Below, piece by piece: positions 54,225 to 64,000 of a stretch of DNA of 64,000 nt. Position 1 is the stretch's first letter. Each line of letters starts with the position of its first letter. Source of the stretch: Euglena gracilis (lineage: Eukaryota; Euglenida; Euglenophyceae; Euglenales); NCBI GenBank assembly GCA_039621445.1, contig CP154955.1, forward strand, positions 2,200,619-2,264,618. Direction: 5' to 3'. A program made the translations under genes and the position numbers. Under the pieces are notes generated by a model, which worked only from the letters and a program-made list of their open reading frames with translations, searched no databases and was not told the origin of the DNA.

Positions 54225-54681
54225 ATTTTCATCGATTTGAGCAGCAGCCTGGAATTGGCTCCCAGATTGAGAGCTGCTGTGCTTGCTTCTGTATTCCGTA
54301 AATTGTTCAGACGAAGGTGGGACCCCCCCCCCAATGTCAATCTCGAGATTGTCATGTCAGGCCTGAAAACAGCAATTTGGCAAGGAGTGTTGTTGACGCA
54401 CCGCGTTGCGAACAGCATATCCACACTGGAAAATTTAGTGGCATTTACAACCTGGAGTATATGATTATTTTCAACAATTTGTTCCCGTTGCCTGGCTTCG
54501 TGCAGAAACGCTGAGCTAATTCTTCTATTTTGTGTGAAAGGAAGCGTCGTTGTTGTTATATTCGTGTTGTCTCCTGCCTGTCGAGCGCCATTGCCCATAA
54601 TTTGGCTTAATGTGCGCCGCTCCTCACCCATCCATCAGAGGGGTCAATGGGCGTTATTGATTTGGTATTTGGTGTTGTCAC

Positions 54682-55168
54682 CAGGGAATTTCTTAAGCCG
54701 GAGGGTACCCTACCCCCCGGGGGGGGTCCAGCCAGCCAGCAGCTCAAATCCAGCCAGCAGCCCAAATTCGGGCTGGGAGCCCCCCCCCCGGGGGGGTCGA
54801 GTGAAATAAAGTCGGGTCCAGCCCGGCCGGAGGCCGGGCCAGCCGGCCGAAGGCCGGGCCAGCCGGCCGCAGGCTGGCCAGCCAACTGGGCTGCCCAGCT
54901 CACTTATCATTGCATTTCTTCCCCTCATCACAGCCCCTCCATCACAACCCCCCAGCCTTGATCTAGCTCCACCCATTAAAATGTCGAAAATGGCAAAATG
55001 TGTTAGAAAATTTTGGTTTTCCTCGACCCAGCCCAGCCCAGCGCCCTCCAGCCCCGGACCCCCCCCCCCCCCCCCCAACCCCCCCCGGGGGGTCCAGCCA
55101 GCAGCCTTTTTGCCAGCCGGAGGCTGGACCCCCCCCCCCCGGGCGGGGGGTCCCTTAAGAATTCCCTG
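54682..55168. mobile_element. H1 MITE copy a (second duplicate)
   Basis: Same ends and the same GTTGTCAC duplication (54674-54681, 55169-55176) as 37932-38418. C/G runs differ and one base is missing in the right inverted repeat. Confidence 0.9.
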
Positions 55169-55259
55169 GTTGTCACTTATTTCGTTATGCCGTTTTGTTA
55201 ATTTGGTGTCAGCTGTTCCATTCTTCCCCACACTTTACTAGCTGTTCGGGGGTGCGAGA

Positions 55260-55329
55260 GGCGACGTGGCAGCGATCATCAACTGATGCTGGGCCGCAAG
55301 CCTGACAGGAGCACCCCATGGCCCAGAAG
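55260..55329 (+). pseudogene. disrupted counterpart of exon 38497-38573
   Basis: Single-base losses (AACTGGATG to AACTGATG; GACAAGG to GACAGG) and a lost CCAGCCAGG segment give an early TGA at 55284. The surrounding 200 bases also carry more small indels than the rest of the copy. This may be sequencing error next to C runs or a real allelic lesion. Confidence 0.5.
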
Positions 55330-55360
55330 GTTGAGGTCAAGGGGGGTCCAGCCAAATGAG

Positions 55361-55489
55361 CAGCTTTTCAATGCAGCTCCCCCAGCCGCCTGTACAGTCG
55401 AGTCCGGCCAAAACTGTTCTGACTCGAAGCCCGACAGCAAGAAGCGGGCGAAGTCGAGAATGCGTCAAACTGGAAGGGCAGCCGTGTGA
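55361..55489 (+). CDS. terminal exon (copy 2 of 38607-38735)
   Basis: Identical frame with the KKRAKSR segment and stop. Confidence 0.4.
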   Translation, partial: QLFNAAPPAACTVESGQNCSDSKPDSKKRAKSRMRQTGRAAV

Positions 55490-55619
55490 CAGTGCACAGC
55501 CAAAACCAGAAGCCGACACGCACTCACCCAGACACTGCAGGGGGTTTGCGGGGGAGCGGGGAGCCCCCCCCCCCCCCCCCCCCCGGCACCATCAGGTGTC
55601 CCGCCCGTCCCCCTCCCAG

Positions 55620-55739
55620 CGCGCCGCCCTCCGGGCCAAGCAGGCGGAGGAGGAGGCCCGGCTGAAGGCCGCCGCCGTGGTGGAGGCCGCGGAGGCGCCC
55701 CAAGCCCCTCCCACCCACGCAGGGGCTCCGGCTGGCCGG
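55620..55739 (+). CDS. coiled-coil exon (copy 2 of 38866-38985)
   Basis: Same Ala/Glu frame. The C run ahead of it has lost the GGCCCTGCA segment present in copy 1. Confidence 0.5.
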
Positions 55740-56459
55740 CACTTTATTGGCGGCCTTCCTTTCTTTGTCTGGACCGGGAACATTCATTGGGCATTCATTG
55801 TCCATTTTCAAAACACCAGTCACTCATTTTCCAACAGCCAGTCGCCCACTTCCCCCAGGGGAGGGGTTGGTCACTCTCCAAAATGTCTAAAAATAGAAAA
55901 ACCACAAAAAATTTTCCTGCATCTTCGGTCAATCCTGGCCGACCCCCCCCCCCGGGAGGAGTCTGGAACCAAAAACCCAGTCTGTCCAAAACAGCAGTCA
56001 GTCCGACCTCACCCCCAGGAAGTGGGGTCGAACACACCTGAAACAATGGTATGGACGACTCCCCCTGTTCATTGGGCAAGGGGGGTCATTAAACCAAGGG
56101 GGAGAATACCAGAGACCCTGTCAGTTTTCTGGGTGGTTTAGTTCCAGAAAAAGATCCACAGAGCAGGTATGTTATTGTAAATCCATCCAAACAAATTTAA
56201 AACAAATCCAAATCCAAATCCAACCCAATCCGACCCAAATCCAAACGAACCAATTCTTTCTTCTACGGTGGGGGCGGCACCTCCGATGGGCGTGCCAAAA
56301 ACCCCAACAGTCCGTGACGTAGAGTCCCCCCCCGCCCCGCCCCCCCCCCGTTCCAGCCCCTGTTTGTACTCATTGCTGGGGACGGGCCGGGGCTGGCATC
56401 GGCAGGAGACAGCCTCACCGAGACGAGAACGGCGGGCGGCCCGGCGGTCTCCCCCCCAG

Positions 56460-56563
56460 GCCTCCGTGGAGCGGCCGGACCCCGAAAAAAAGTCGCGACT
56501 GTACGTTTTGGTCAATCGAGGAGAAAATATATGTTTTAAAATTCCGGACGGTTCTGGGTGGTG
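56460..56563 (+). CDS. possible exon (copy 2 of 39707-39810)
   Basis: Same frame ASVERPDPEKKSRLYVLVNR and acceptor. Confidence 0.4.
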
Positions 56564-57536
56564 TGGTAGGGAAGGCAGGAACCGAGGAGTGGAATCTCGC
56601 TCCCCCCCCCGGATTGGTGGAAATGACAAAAGCGTCTTTATTTCTCAGTTTTGGCATCATTTTTAGCCCCCAAAACCTGCCAAAAATACCCCATTCCGAC
56701 AATTTTTAATTTTTTGGAGCAGAATCAGTCAAACAAATCACGTTAAACTCCCTTTCCCACCTTGGCGCCGCCGAGGTGGGAATGGGTGTTTAACGGCGCA
56801 CAATCCTAGAGGCCCAACTCCCCACCCACCCAGGGTCTACCTGGTGGCTTCTTTGTGGCTTGTAAAATGGCTAGTGGGAACCCCCTCGGTTCCCACTCAG
56901 TCTGTACTCCAAATACCCGATTGGGTTTGCTTTCACATTCGGAGGCCTGTCGATTTCCCAAAGTGCAGTAGCATTTGCGGTCTCTTCCCCTCCTCCCTCG
57001 TTCTTTCCGTGCCACCGCTTGAGTGCTGTGCATCACCCCCACCCTTTGTCTCTCTGGTTTCATTCCACCCCTTGGTGCTGTGTGCATCATTTTTTTTTTT
57101 GCGTGGTGGAATGGAATGCCCCAAGCCAGAAATTTCCTGTAAAATTGACCAACATCCATTGGAACATTTTGCGCAGAGTGGCAGGAGTGACCCGGGTTTC
57201 TTCAAAAGGTCTCAGACTGGGTTTTTGTGCTTTCTTTTGAGGCGACTGACTGCAAACAGCACGCCTTCATTGATTGAACCATGCAAAGCCGTAGGCTTGT
57301 TTCCCTCCTCACCTTCCTTTGGCAACCACTCTGACCCACATACCATGCCGAACCCTGCAGGCTCCATCAATCCTTTTTTGCTGCTTTCATTTCTGAAGTT
57401 TCTGCAGCATGCAAAAAATTATTTCACAATTTATGAAAAGGACGTAGGTGTGTCTTTTATCGTCCCTGCTATCATCTCTACTCAGCAGGGGGTTGCTTAA
57501 GAAAATTTGACCCCCATCTCCCCGGGGGATAGGCAG

Positions 57537-58033
57537 CAGGGAATTTCTTAAGCCGGAGGGTACCCTACCCCCCCCGGGGGGGGGTCCAGCCAGCCAGCAG
57601 CTCAAATCCAGCCAGCAGCCCAAATTCGGGCTGGGAGCCCCCCCCCCGGGGGTCGACTGAAATAAAGTCGGGTCCAGCCCGGAGGCCGGGCCAGCCGGCC
57701 GAAGGCCGGGCCAGCCAGCCGCAGGCTGGCCAGCCAACTGGGCTGCCCAGCTCACCTATCCCTGCATTTTTTCCCCTCACCACACCTTCCTCCATCACAG
57801 CCCCCAGCCTCGATCTAGCTCCATCCACCAAAATGTCGAAAATGGCAAAAATGTGTTAGAAAGTTTTGTTTTTCACCGACCCAGCCCAGCCCAGCCCAAC
57901 CCCCCCCAGCCCCCGACCCCCCCCCCCCCCCCCCCCCGGGGGGGTCCAGCCAGCAGCTCAAATCCAGCCAGCAGCCTTTTTGCCAGCCGGAGGCTGGACC
58001 CCCCCCCCCGGGGGGTCCTTAAGAAATTCCCTG
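57537..58033. mobile_element. H1 MITE copy b (second duplicate)
   Basis: Same ends and the same ATAGGCAG duplication (57529-57536, 58034-58041) as 40782-41276. Longer C runs. Confidence 0.9.
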
Positions 58034-58328
58034 ATAGGCAGCCTCTTTTCCGTCCCGTTTTGGCCCGTGGCGGTAGGAGCCGCCACGGGCCAAAAATAGG
58101 GGACTCCTAAGTACTTCTACTACTACTAAGTACAAATAATAATAAAGAGTTTTCCCGGGATATGACAGTCGGTCAACCGGATCTGAAGTGAAACTCTCCA
58201 CAGGACAGGGGGTCCCTCCGTTGGATGGCATGGGTCCCGGGTCGCGACTGCACACGCAGGTTGGTGCAACTGGGGGTTGGACCCCAAGCTTGTGGGCCGG
58301 GGGCCCAGCACCCTGTGTATACAGGGTC

Positions 58329-59090
58329 AAAAATTGATTTCGAAAATTGACCGAAACAGATGGGGAACTGCACGGACCCACCCAGGGACCCAAACCAGCC
58401 ATGGAGGACCCCCAAGTGGCCTGTATGCACCCCACATACCCCCGGCCCCTTTTTCGGGCCCGTATGGGGCCCCCCAAAAAGGGGTTCCCACAGGTTTTCA
58501 GCCTTCCAGGGGTCAAAAAATCGATTTTTTTCAAATTGCCCGAAACGGTTGGGGAACAGCACGACCATCCCCTCAAAAGGGGTTCACAATGGACTCAGCC
58601 GTTTTTCAGCCTTCCGGGGGGCAAAAAATGGATTTTCCGAAAATTGCCCAAAACCGATGGGAAACTGCACCGACCCACCCGGGGACCCAAACCAACCATG
58701 GGGGACCCCCAAGTCACCTGTATACACCCCATATACCCCCGGCCCCTCCGGACCGTTTTTTGTGCCTGTGCGGGGCCCCCAAAACAGGGGTTCCCACAGG
58801 TTTTAGCCGTTTTTTTTTCAGCTTTCCGGGGGTCAAAAAATCGATTTTCGAAAATTGCCCAAAACCGACGGGGAACTGCACGGACCCACCCGGGGACTCA
58901 AACCAACCATGGGGGACCCCCAAGTGGCCTGTATGCACCCCACTTACCCCGGGACTCCGGACTGTTTTTGGGCCTGTACCGGGCCCCCCCGAAAGGGGTT
59001 CCCACAGCACTTAGCCGTTTTTCAGCCTTCCAGGGGTTAAAAAATCGATTTTTCCAAATTGCCCGAAACGGTTGGGGAACAGCACTGACC
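58329..59090. repeat. tandem array of about 205-base units (copy 2)
   Basis: Counterpart of 41572-42330. The first unit has six extra bases near 58343 that make it closer to the other units. Confidence 0.75.
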
Positions 59091-59547
59091 ATCCCGGGGA
59101 CCCAACCGGCGGATTTGGGCAGGGTTACCGCTGAATTTTGAGGATAGGGGTAGGGTTGGAATTGGCACGCGGAGAATCGGCAAAATTTAGGGACCAAGTC
59201 AGGCCGGAAGTTAGGTCCCCATTTCGGTAGATTTTTGAAAACACATTTCGCCCAAAACTTGCCCGAATTCGGCCTAAATTCGGCCCCAATTTGTCCGGAA
59301 TGCGGCCTAACTTCTCCCTAACTTCCCAAAAATGGCTGCCCTACGACCTGCCGGCCATAACCCTATCCCTATCCCAATCCATAACCCCGACATTCTTCGA
59401 AGGTCGGACCCGGGTCCCGCAATACGACCCCCCCCCCTGGAACAACTAGACGACCCGCGGGCCGTATAGTTGGAGGCTGCCGTGTGTTGTGTGTGTATGT
59501 GTGTGTGTGTGTGGTTGGAGCCTGGCAGGACGTTTGCCTTGTTTCAG

Positions 59548-59602
59548 GGATGTGCTTTTATCCTGAAATTACAGAGAAGCCCAAAACCCCCACGTACATG
59601 TG
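59548..59602 (+). CDS. small internal exon (copy 2 of 42785-42839)
   Basis: Same 55 bases and splice signals. Confidence 0.4.
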
Positions 59603-59859
59603 GTGACGAGGATTTTTGACCGTGAAGAAGGGAAGGGGCCTGATGCATCCGGATACAGCAGCGTGTATTGGGTGCGCGGCATTGTTTTTGGTCGCGAAAG
59701 TCCAGACGTTTTAGAGGTTGCGTTGCATTCATGCAGAAATAACTGCAGGTCACGGCGACGAAGGCTTTGACCTGCCAACTACATTTAATGGTGAATCTCA
59801 ATTTGTATGCAATTTGCAACACTGGGTCTCCTTCACAATGTGAGTGGTCCTCCTTGCAG

Positions 59860-59928
59860 GCAAATCGGGCAGCAGCCCGCTGGATTCCTTCCAACCCCAA
59901 AGGGACCAGCCGGCCAGCTGGATCACTG
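59860..59928 (+). CDS. internal exon (copy 2 of 43097-43165)
   Basis: Same 23 codons, phase 0 at both ends. Confidence 0.5.
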
Positions 59929-60155
59929 GTGTGAATCATGCCAGATTAAAGAAGCTGATTTTTATGGTTCTGGCATTCTTGGTCATTTTACGGTTCGGCA
60001 TGTGGGTTACAGCAATGGATGTCGTCCTAAAGTACATCTTACACCGCATGCTGTCTTCTGCACAGCTATCCCGCGTTTCTCTTTGGCACTCCAGAGCTCA
60101 TCACCAATATGTCTTTTGCTGCAGCAATTCCACCATGCAAAAGGTCTGCCTGGTG

Positions 60156-60290
<135 letters not shown>

Positions 60291-60462
60291 TCCCCGTCAG
60301 GCAGCTGGACCGTGATATATGTGTAAAAGGACGCACCGGGGACACTCGGTGCATACCACAGGTTCATTCTAATGTGTGTAAACAGATACATCAAGGACGA
60401 AGCTCTGTATTAGTTGTTGCACTGGGAATGAGGAGCAGCTTCGGTTGGCCCCACCTGGGACG

Positions 60463-61435
60463 CAGACATCTATTTAGTGTGGCCCGCCATCGTCGATGAT
60501 TTGTGGCTCACTGTGGCCACCAAACAAATTATGTGGCCCGCAAGTGGCCACAAAAAAAAATTTGTGGCCCACATGTGGCCACCAAAAAAAATTTTGTGGC
60601 CCACACGAGGCCATCCAAAAAATCAGAATCAATGATTGAATCCTTTTTGACACATTTTTATGTCATTTTGTTCTCGCCTCCCGCAGCTCATGAAGCAGTC
60701 TTCTTGACAACGTTTGCGCGCAAGCCGCCTCGTCAAGAGGCAGCGGAGGCGGCGGGTGAGGAGAACAACACGGCTTCCGAATCGCCCTCTGGAAGTTCCT
60801 CATCATCTTCATTGGTTGTTCCTCCCCATGGAATGAAATCAATGAAATCAAAGATCAAGTTGCATCCGTTTCGGGTTACATGGAAAAACGGAAGAGATTG
60901 GCTGAAATTCGATACAAAGACTGGCATGTGGTGTTCCATTTGCCACCAATTCCGGCCCGAAGGTTGCAGGGAGTGGGAGGAAAAAGAATGCACTTGCAAT
61001 GCCCACCATGGATTGTCGCTTTCACACAGTTTCCACACATGACGAATGTTCATATCACATTTCAGCACAAGGAATGCTGAAACGGATGGATATTGTGGTT
61101 TCAAATGCTTTTGATTACACTCCCCACGGCGGTCATTCCTCAAGTGAAAGCATAGTTCCGCACTGTTTTGTGGATGGTCCGGCATAGACTAGCATACCGG
61201 AAGCTCTGCCCTCTCTTGAACCTGCAAAAGGCCAATGGGGTGTCTTACGGATTGAGCCGGGGCCAAGGTCCACCATTGAGTGGCTGAGGTGTCTAAAGAT
61301 CAATCCGCACCTCACAAAAATTTGTGGCCCACATGTGTGGCCGCCACCAAAAAAAAATTTGTGGCCCACAAGTGGCCACCGAAAAAAATTTTGTGGCCCG
61401 GCGTCCATTTGTGAGCCACACTAAATGGATGTCTG
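60463..61435 (+). mobile_element. complete 973-base hAT-like element with zinc-finger frame
   Basis: Terminal inverted repeats CAGACATCTATTTAGTGTGG and CAGACATCCATTTAGTGTGG (one mismatch in 20), flanked by the 8-base duplication CTGGGACG (60455-60462, 61436-61443). The subterminal regions carry TGTGGCCCACA and TGTGGCCAC motifs in both orientations (60498-60615 and 61318-61400), typical of transposase-binding repeats. It holds one zinc-finger frame and no catalytic domain, so it is probably non-autonomous. Confidence 0.92.
60687..61042 (+). CDS. BED/TTF-like zinc-finger protein of the hAT-like element (copy 2)
   Basis: Same protein as 43927-44282: Ser-rich region, then WLKFDTKTGMWCSICHQF and more Cys/His. 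It lies in the middle of the complete element. The similarity to transposase N-terminal fingers is by motif only. Confidence 0.5.
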
Positions 61436-61443
61436 CTGGGACG

Positions 61444-62123
61444 ATGAGGTGATTGGGGCTGACCCACTTCCTCGACCTCTTTTCCTCCTACTGCTTTGTT
61501 GAGAACACAGGCTGTTATAATCCCCACAACTCTTTGTGGGGGGATTAGTAATAGAGATCCATCTTGAGTGATTTTAATGGTTTTAATTGTCGTTATATTT
61601 TTTTGATTGCATGCATTCAACCTGAGCAGTGTGGATTATAGTTTTTTTTTTGAGCGGGGTGTGGGGTGTGGAAAATAATTTCTTTTTTTGGAGGGATGTG
61701 GGGCTTAGGAAAATGTGTTTTCGTGTGGGGTTCTGGGATGTGGGGGTATTTTTTTCCTTTTCTTTGTAGAGGGTTTAGGGGATGTGGGGGTAAATTATTT
61801 TTTATTTTTTTTTGCAGGGAGTGTGGAGGGTGTAGGAGTGAAAACAAATTTCTTCTTCTTGTTGAGGGAGTGCGGGAAAAAATAAAAATATATTTTTTCA
61901 GGGGGGATGAAAGAGGTGGATAATTCTCTCTTTTTGGCATTTCGGTTTTAGTGAGAATCAGGGATGGGTTGAGGGGGATGGGTGAACTTTTCATCTTCCA
62001 CTTCCAAATCGTCAGGTGCAGGTGGGTGGGTGCAAGGGCATGAGAGAGGAGTGTGGGGGTGTGGGAGGGTGGGGTTCAATCCCCCCAAAAAACATTATTA
62101 TGATTTTTTCTGTTTCATTCCAG
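61444..62123. repeat. non-coding region with degenerate GTGGGG/T-run minisatellite
   Basis: Between about 61635 and 61960, blocks of T-rich sequence alternate with GGGTGTGGGG-type blocks every 50-60 bases, a degenerate minisatellite. No exon supported before 62124. Confidence 0.6.
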
Positions 62124-62180
62124 ATTTTGCCTGTGTACAAAAATGGTTACCCGGAGGACGCTCCAGGGAGGCTCAGCTAA
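62124..62180 (+). CDS. terminal exon of an unrecognised gene
   Basis: 57 bases from TTTCATTCCAG to TAA, phase 0: ILPVYKNGYPEDAPGRLS. A good T-rich acceptor. It may close the gene whose earlier exons lie in the duplicated segment (59548, 59860). Confidence 0.5.
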   Translation: MLPVYKNGYPEDAPGRLS

Positions 62181-62569
62181 CCAAAAATGAGGATTCCAAA
62201 TTTTCTGGGACCCATTTTTTGGGACCCACGGCTGTCTTGGCCCCCAATGAAAGTTTTTTCCAGCTTCAGCGACGCCCTGGCGTTGACGGATCCGGATGGC
62301 ATGCAGAAATAGCACTCAGAAGTCTTTGTATTTGGGTAGGGGACCATCTCAAAAGCGCATGTCCTTTCTGTCAAAAAGGATCTATCTGTCTGGCATGCCA
62401 TACTACGAGGACAGGGGCAAAATATTGCTAACTCTCTAATTTCTTCCACATTGCCATTCATGTTTTGATGGTCCACTGGGTATGCTGGGGATGTAGAGAA
62501 GCCCTGGGGAGGATCAGTCTGACTGTCACACAAAGGAGGGAGGGTGGGACTACCCTCCCCCCCTTGTCG

Positions 62570-62890
62570 TACGACCGGGTACCTGCAACCTGCGACCGGG
62601 GGTGGTCGTTATAATGGGGTGGTCGTTGTTCACAATACTGACCGATACCAATAGGGACCCAAACTGTCGCCATGGGTGTGACACACATCAAAGCAAGCAG
62701 CGTGAAAGCACTGCGGGTGTAGAAAACATGTGTGCCGGTGGGGAACATGGAAAATGCCTGGAAAAGGGAGGCATTCATGGATGCGCTTCATACAACCTCA
62801 AAAAAACCAGCCTCTTTTTGGGTCCTGACCTGCAACCTGCGACCGGGGGGTGGTTGTTATAGTGGTGTGGTCGTACAACAAGGGGGGGGG
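62570..62890. repeat. pair of inverted/direct GGTCGTTATA modules
   Basis: ACCTGCAACCTGCGACCGGG followed by GGTGGTCGTTATAATGG occurs at 62581-62618 and, slightly changed, at 62828-62866. GTCGTACGAC-type and GTCGTACAACAAGGGG ends are nearby (62565, 62868). It looks like a small repeat-bounded element. Confidence 0.4.
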
Positions 62891-62894
62891 CTAA

Positions 62895-63700
62895 CTTAGG
62901 CAGCCTAACTCGCACTTGGCTTTAAAAATGACTGGAAAATTCCGCCGACGCGCAATCTTCCAAAGAAGGTTTGTTTTCGAACATCGAGGCCTGAGGTTCA
63001 GGACAGTCCGCATTAGTGTCTCCCTACACCCCCAGGGCCTGAGCACGAAAACAACGACTTGGAACTCTACATTCTGAAGGCACAGGGCTCCCGGGGCCTA
63101 GTGGGCATGAACCCAAAGCGCCGGGTGATCAAACGAGGGGACTGTATTGCGCCATGATGCAAAAAAATTTTTCATCTCAAAAATGAAAACACATTGCACT
63201 TTGGCACGATGTATTCATTTTTTTTGTAATTTTACACGAGGGTGATCATTGCGCAAACATTTACAGGATATATGTTAACATGTGTTTTCATTGCGTTGTC
63301 GCGCAATGGGCACACCTACGTGGAATCAAAATTTGAGAGTTATTTTGCACTATAGAACAATAGAAATACAATTATTAAAAGGCTAAAGCAGGGGTGTTGC
63401 GCCGAAGCGCAATATAACTGCTTGCAACTTATCTCACAACGGAGGGACAAAACAGCGATGGTAGAGTATGAACAACAGAAGGGATAGAGCACAAAATGTA
63501 GCACAGGGGGACGGAAGCCCATTATCGGTCACGTTGTCTTGAAATTGGGTCAATATTGCGCTGCGGCGCAACCCATGCTGGGTTGCGCTTCGGCGCAACC
63601 CATGCTGCTTTTTCAATTTTAAAGATTGTATTTCTATTGCGCCATGACGCAATGTAACTCTTGAATTTTCATTCTACAAGCGTGTCCATTGTGCAATTCT
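62895..63700. mobile_element. palindrome-rich element of the 24869 family, right end not found
   Basis: Left end CTTAGGCAGCCTAACTCGCA matches both ends of 24869-25688. 62895-63160 matches the complement of 25540-25688. A segment near 63610-63700 matches 25250-25330 in direct orientation and 63321-63385 is its inverted copy. Hairpins TTGCGC..GCGCAA with CGAA or TTCG loops lie at 63397-63412, 63556-63571, 63581-63600 and 63636-63653. The element may continue past the window. Confidence 0.55.
63036..63157 (+). CDS. terminal-exon-like module inside the element
   Basis: After CTACACCCCCAG the frame reads PEHENNDLELYILKAQGSRG then LVGMNPKRRVIKRGDCIAP and ends TGA at the first hairpin. The related element at 24869-25688 carries the same acceptor and the 3' half, with an internal deletion that breaks the frame. 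Could be a captured host exon or the C-terminus of an element-encoded protein. Confidence 0.35.
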
Positions 63701-64000
63701 TAATTTTTTATTTAACTGTGGGTGGAGAGAACAGTATTGGAAGCATCTCATTACCAGAGCCGACAGAGGTAAGGTGGAGGAAAATTGCCTGGGACAGGAA
63801 ACTAACCCCCCTGGTGTGTGAATTCGACCACCAACTTCTTCATGTCCAGACGCGTCTTGTCCTGTGCGTTGTGAGCCCAAATGCCAGTGCCGGAGGTTCC
63901 TCCCACTTGCTTCGCAGTTCAGCATGCCTGAAAGGCTCTTCTTTTTGGCCAATTTTTGAAACTCGGAAAATTTCTGTTTGAAAAAAGACAGATACCAGAG

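Overview
The window looks like nuclear DNA of an intron-rich microbial eukaryote. Short GC-rich exons, usually 30-190 bases, are bounded by AG and GT signals and separated by long introns. The introns are packed with runs of C or G, CA/TG microsatellites and small transposable elements. No rRNA, tRNA, operon, CRISPR array or bacterial signal was seen. Every exon I could support is on the + strand. I could not name any host gene. The species cannot be fixed from the sequence; an alga or alveolate-like protist is a low-confidence guess.

Layout. 62-4933: a gene with charged, coil-like exons and a terminal exon followed by AATAAA. 5574-10672: a second alanine/arginine-rich coil-like gene with its own terminal exon and AATAAA. 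10877-15463: scattered exons ending in a clear terminal exon. 16701-27805: an exon chain that changes from hydrophobic (17.4 kb) to Pro/Ala-rich (26.3-27.4 kb) to acidic (27.7 kb). It is interrupted by a 2.9-kb element full of palindromes (17746-20648) and a nested pair of elements (24287-26216). 27962-44471 and 44485-61231 are two near-identical copies of one 16.5-16.7-kb segment separated by 13 Ns; each holds the same exons and elements. 61232-64000: single-copy sequence with the rest of a hAT-like element, one terminal exon, and a palindrome-rich element that appears to run off the end.

The most interesting result is that small elements with terminal inverted repeats and 8-base target duplications (hAT-like) appear to have made introns in place. 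At 17354-17469 a 116-base element sits in a coding exon, flanked by perfect 8-base duplications. Its ends carry the GT and AG used as splice sites, so the reading frame continues with 14 added codons. At 3535-3920 a 386-base element lies in another coding exon, and joining the flanks restores the frame. A relative with a perfect 8-base duplication is at 2079-2416. These fit the description of introners.

The 16.7-kb duplication meets itself exactly at the N gap, so it may be an assembly artefact (two overlapping contigs or two haplotypes placed in tandem) and not a real tandem duplication. The copies differ by a 124-base element present only in the second, and substitutions are concentrated in the first 4 kb.

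Exon boundaries were read by eye from splice signals and frame. Grouping of exons into genes is tentative throughout.
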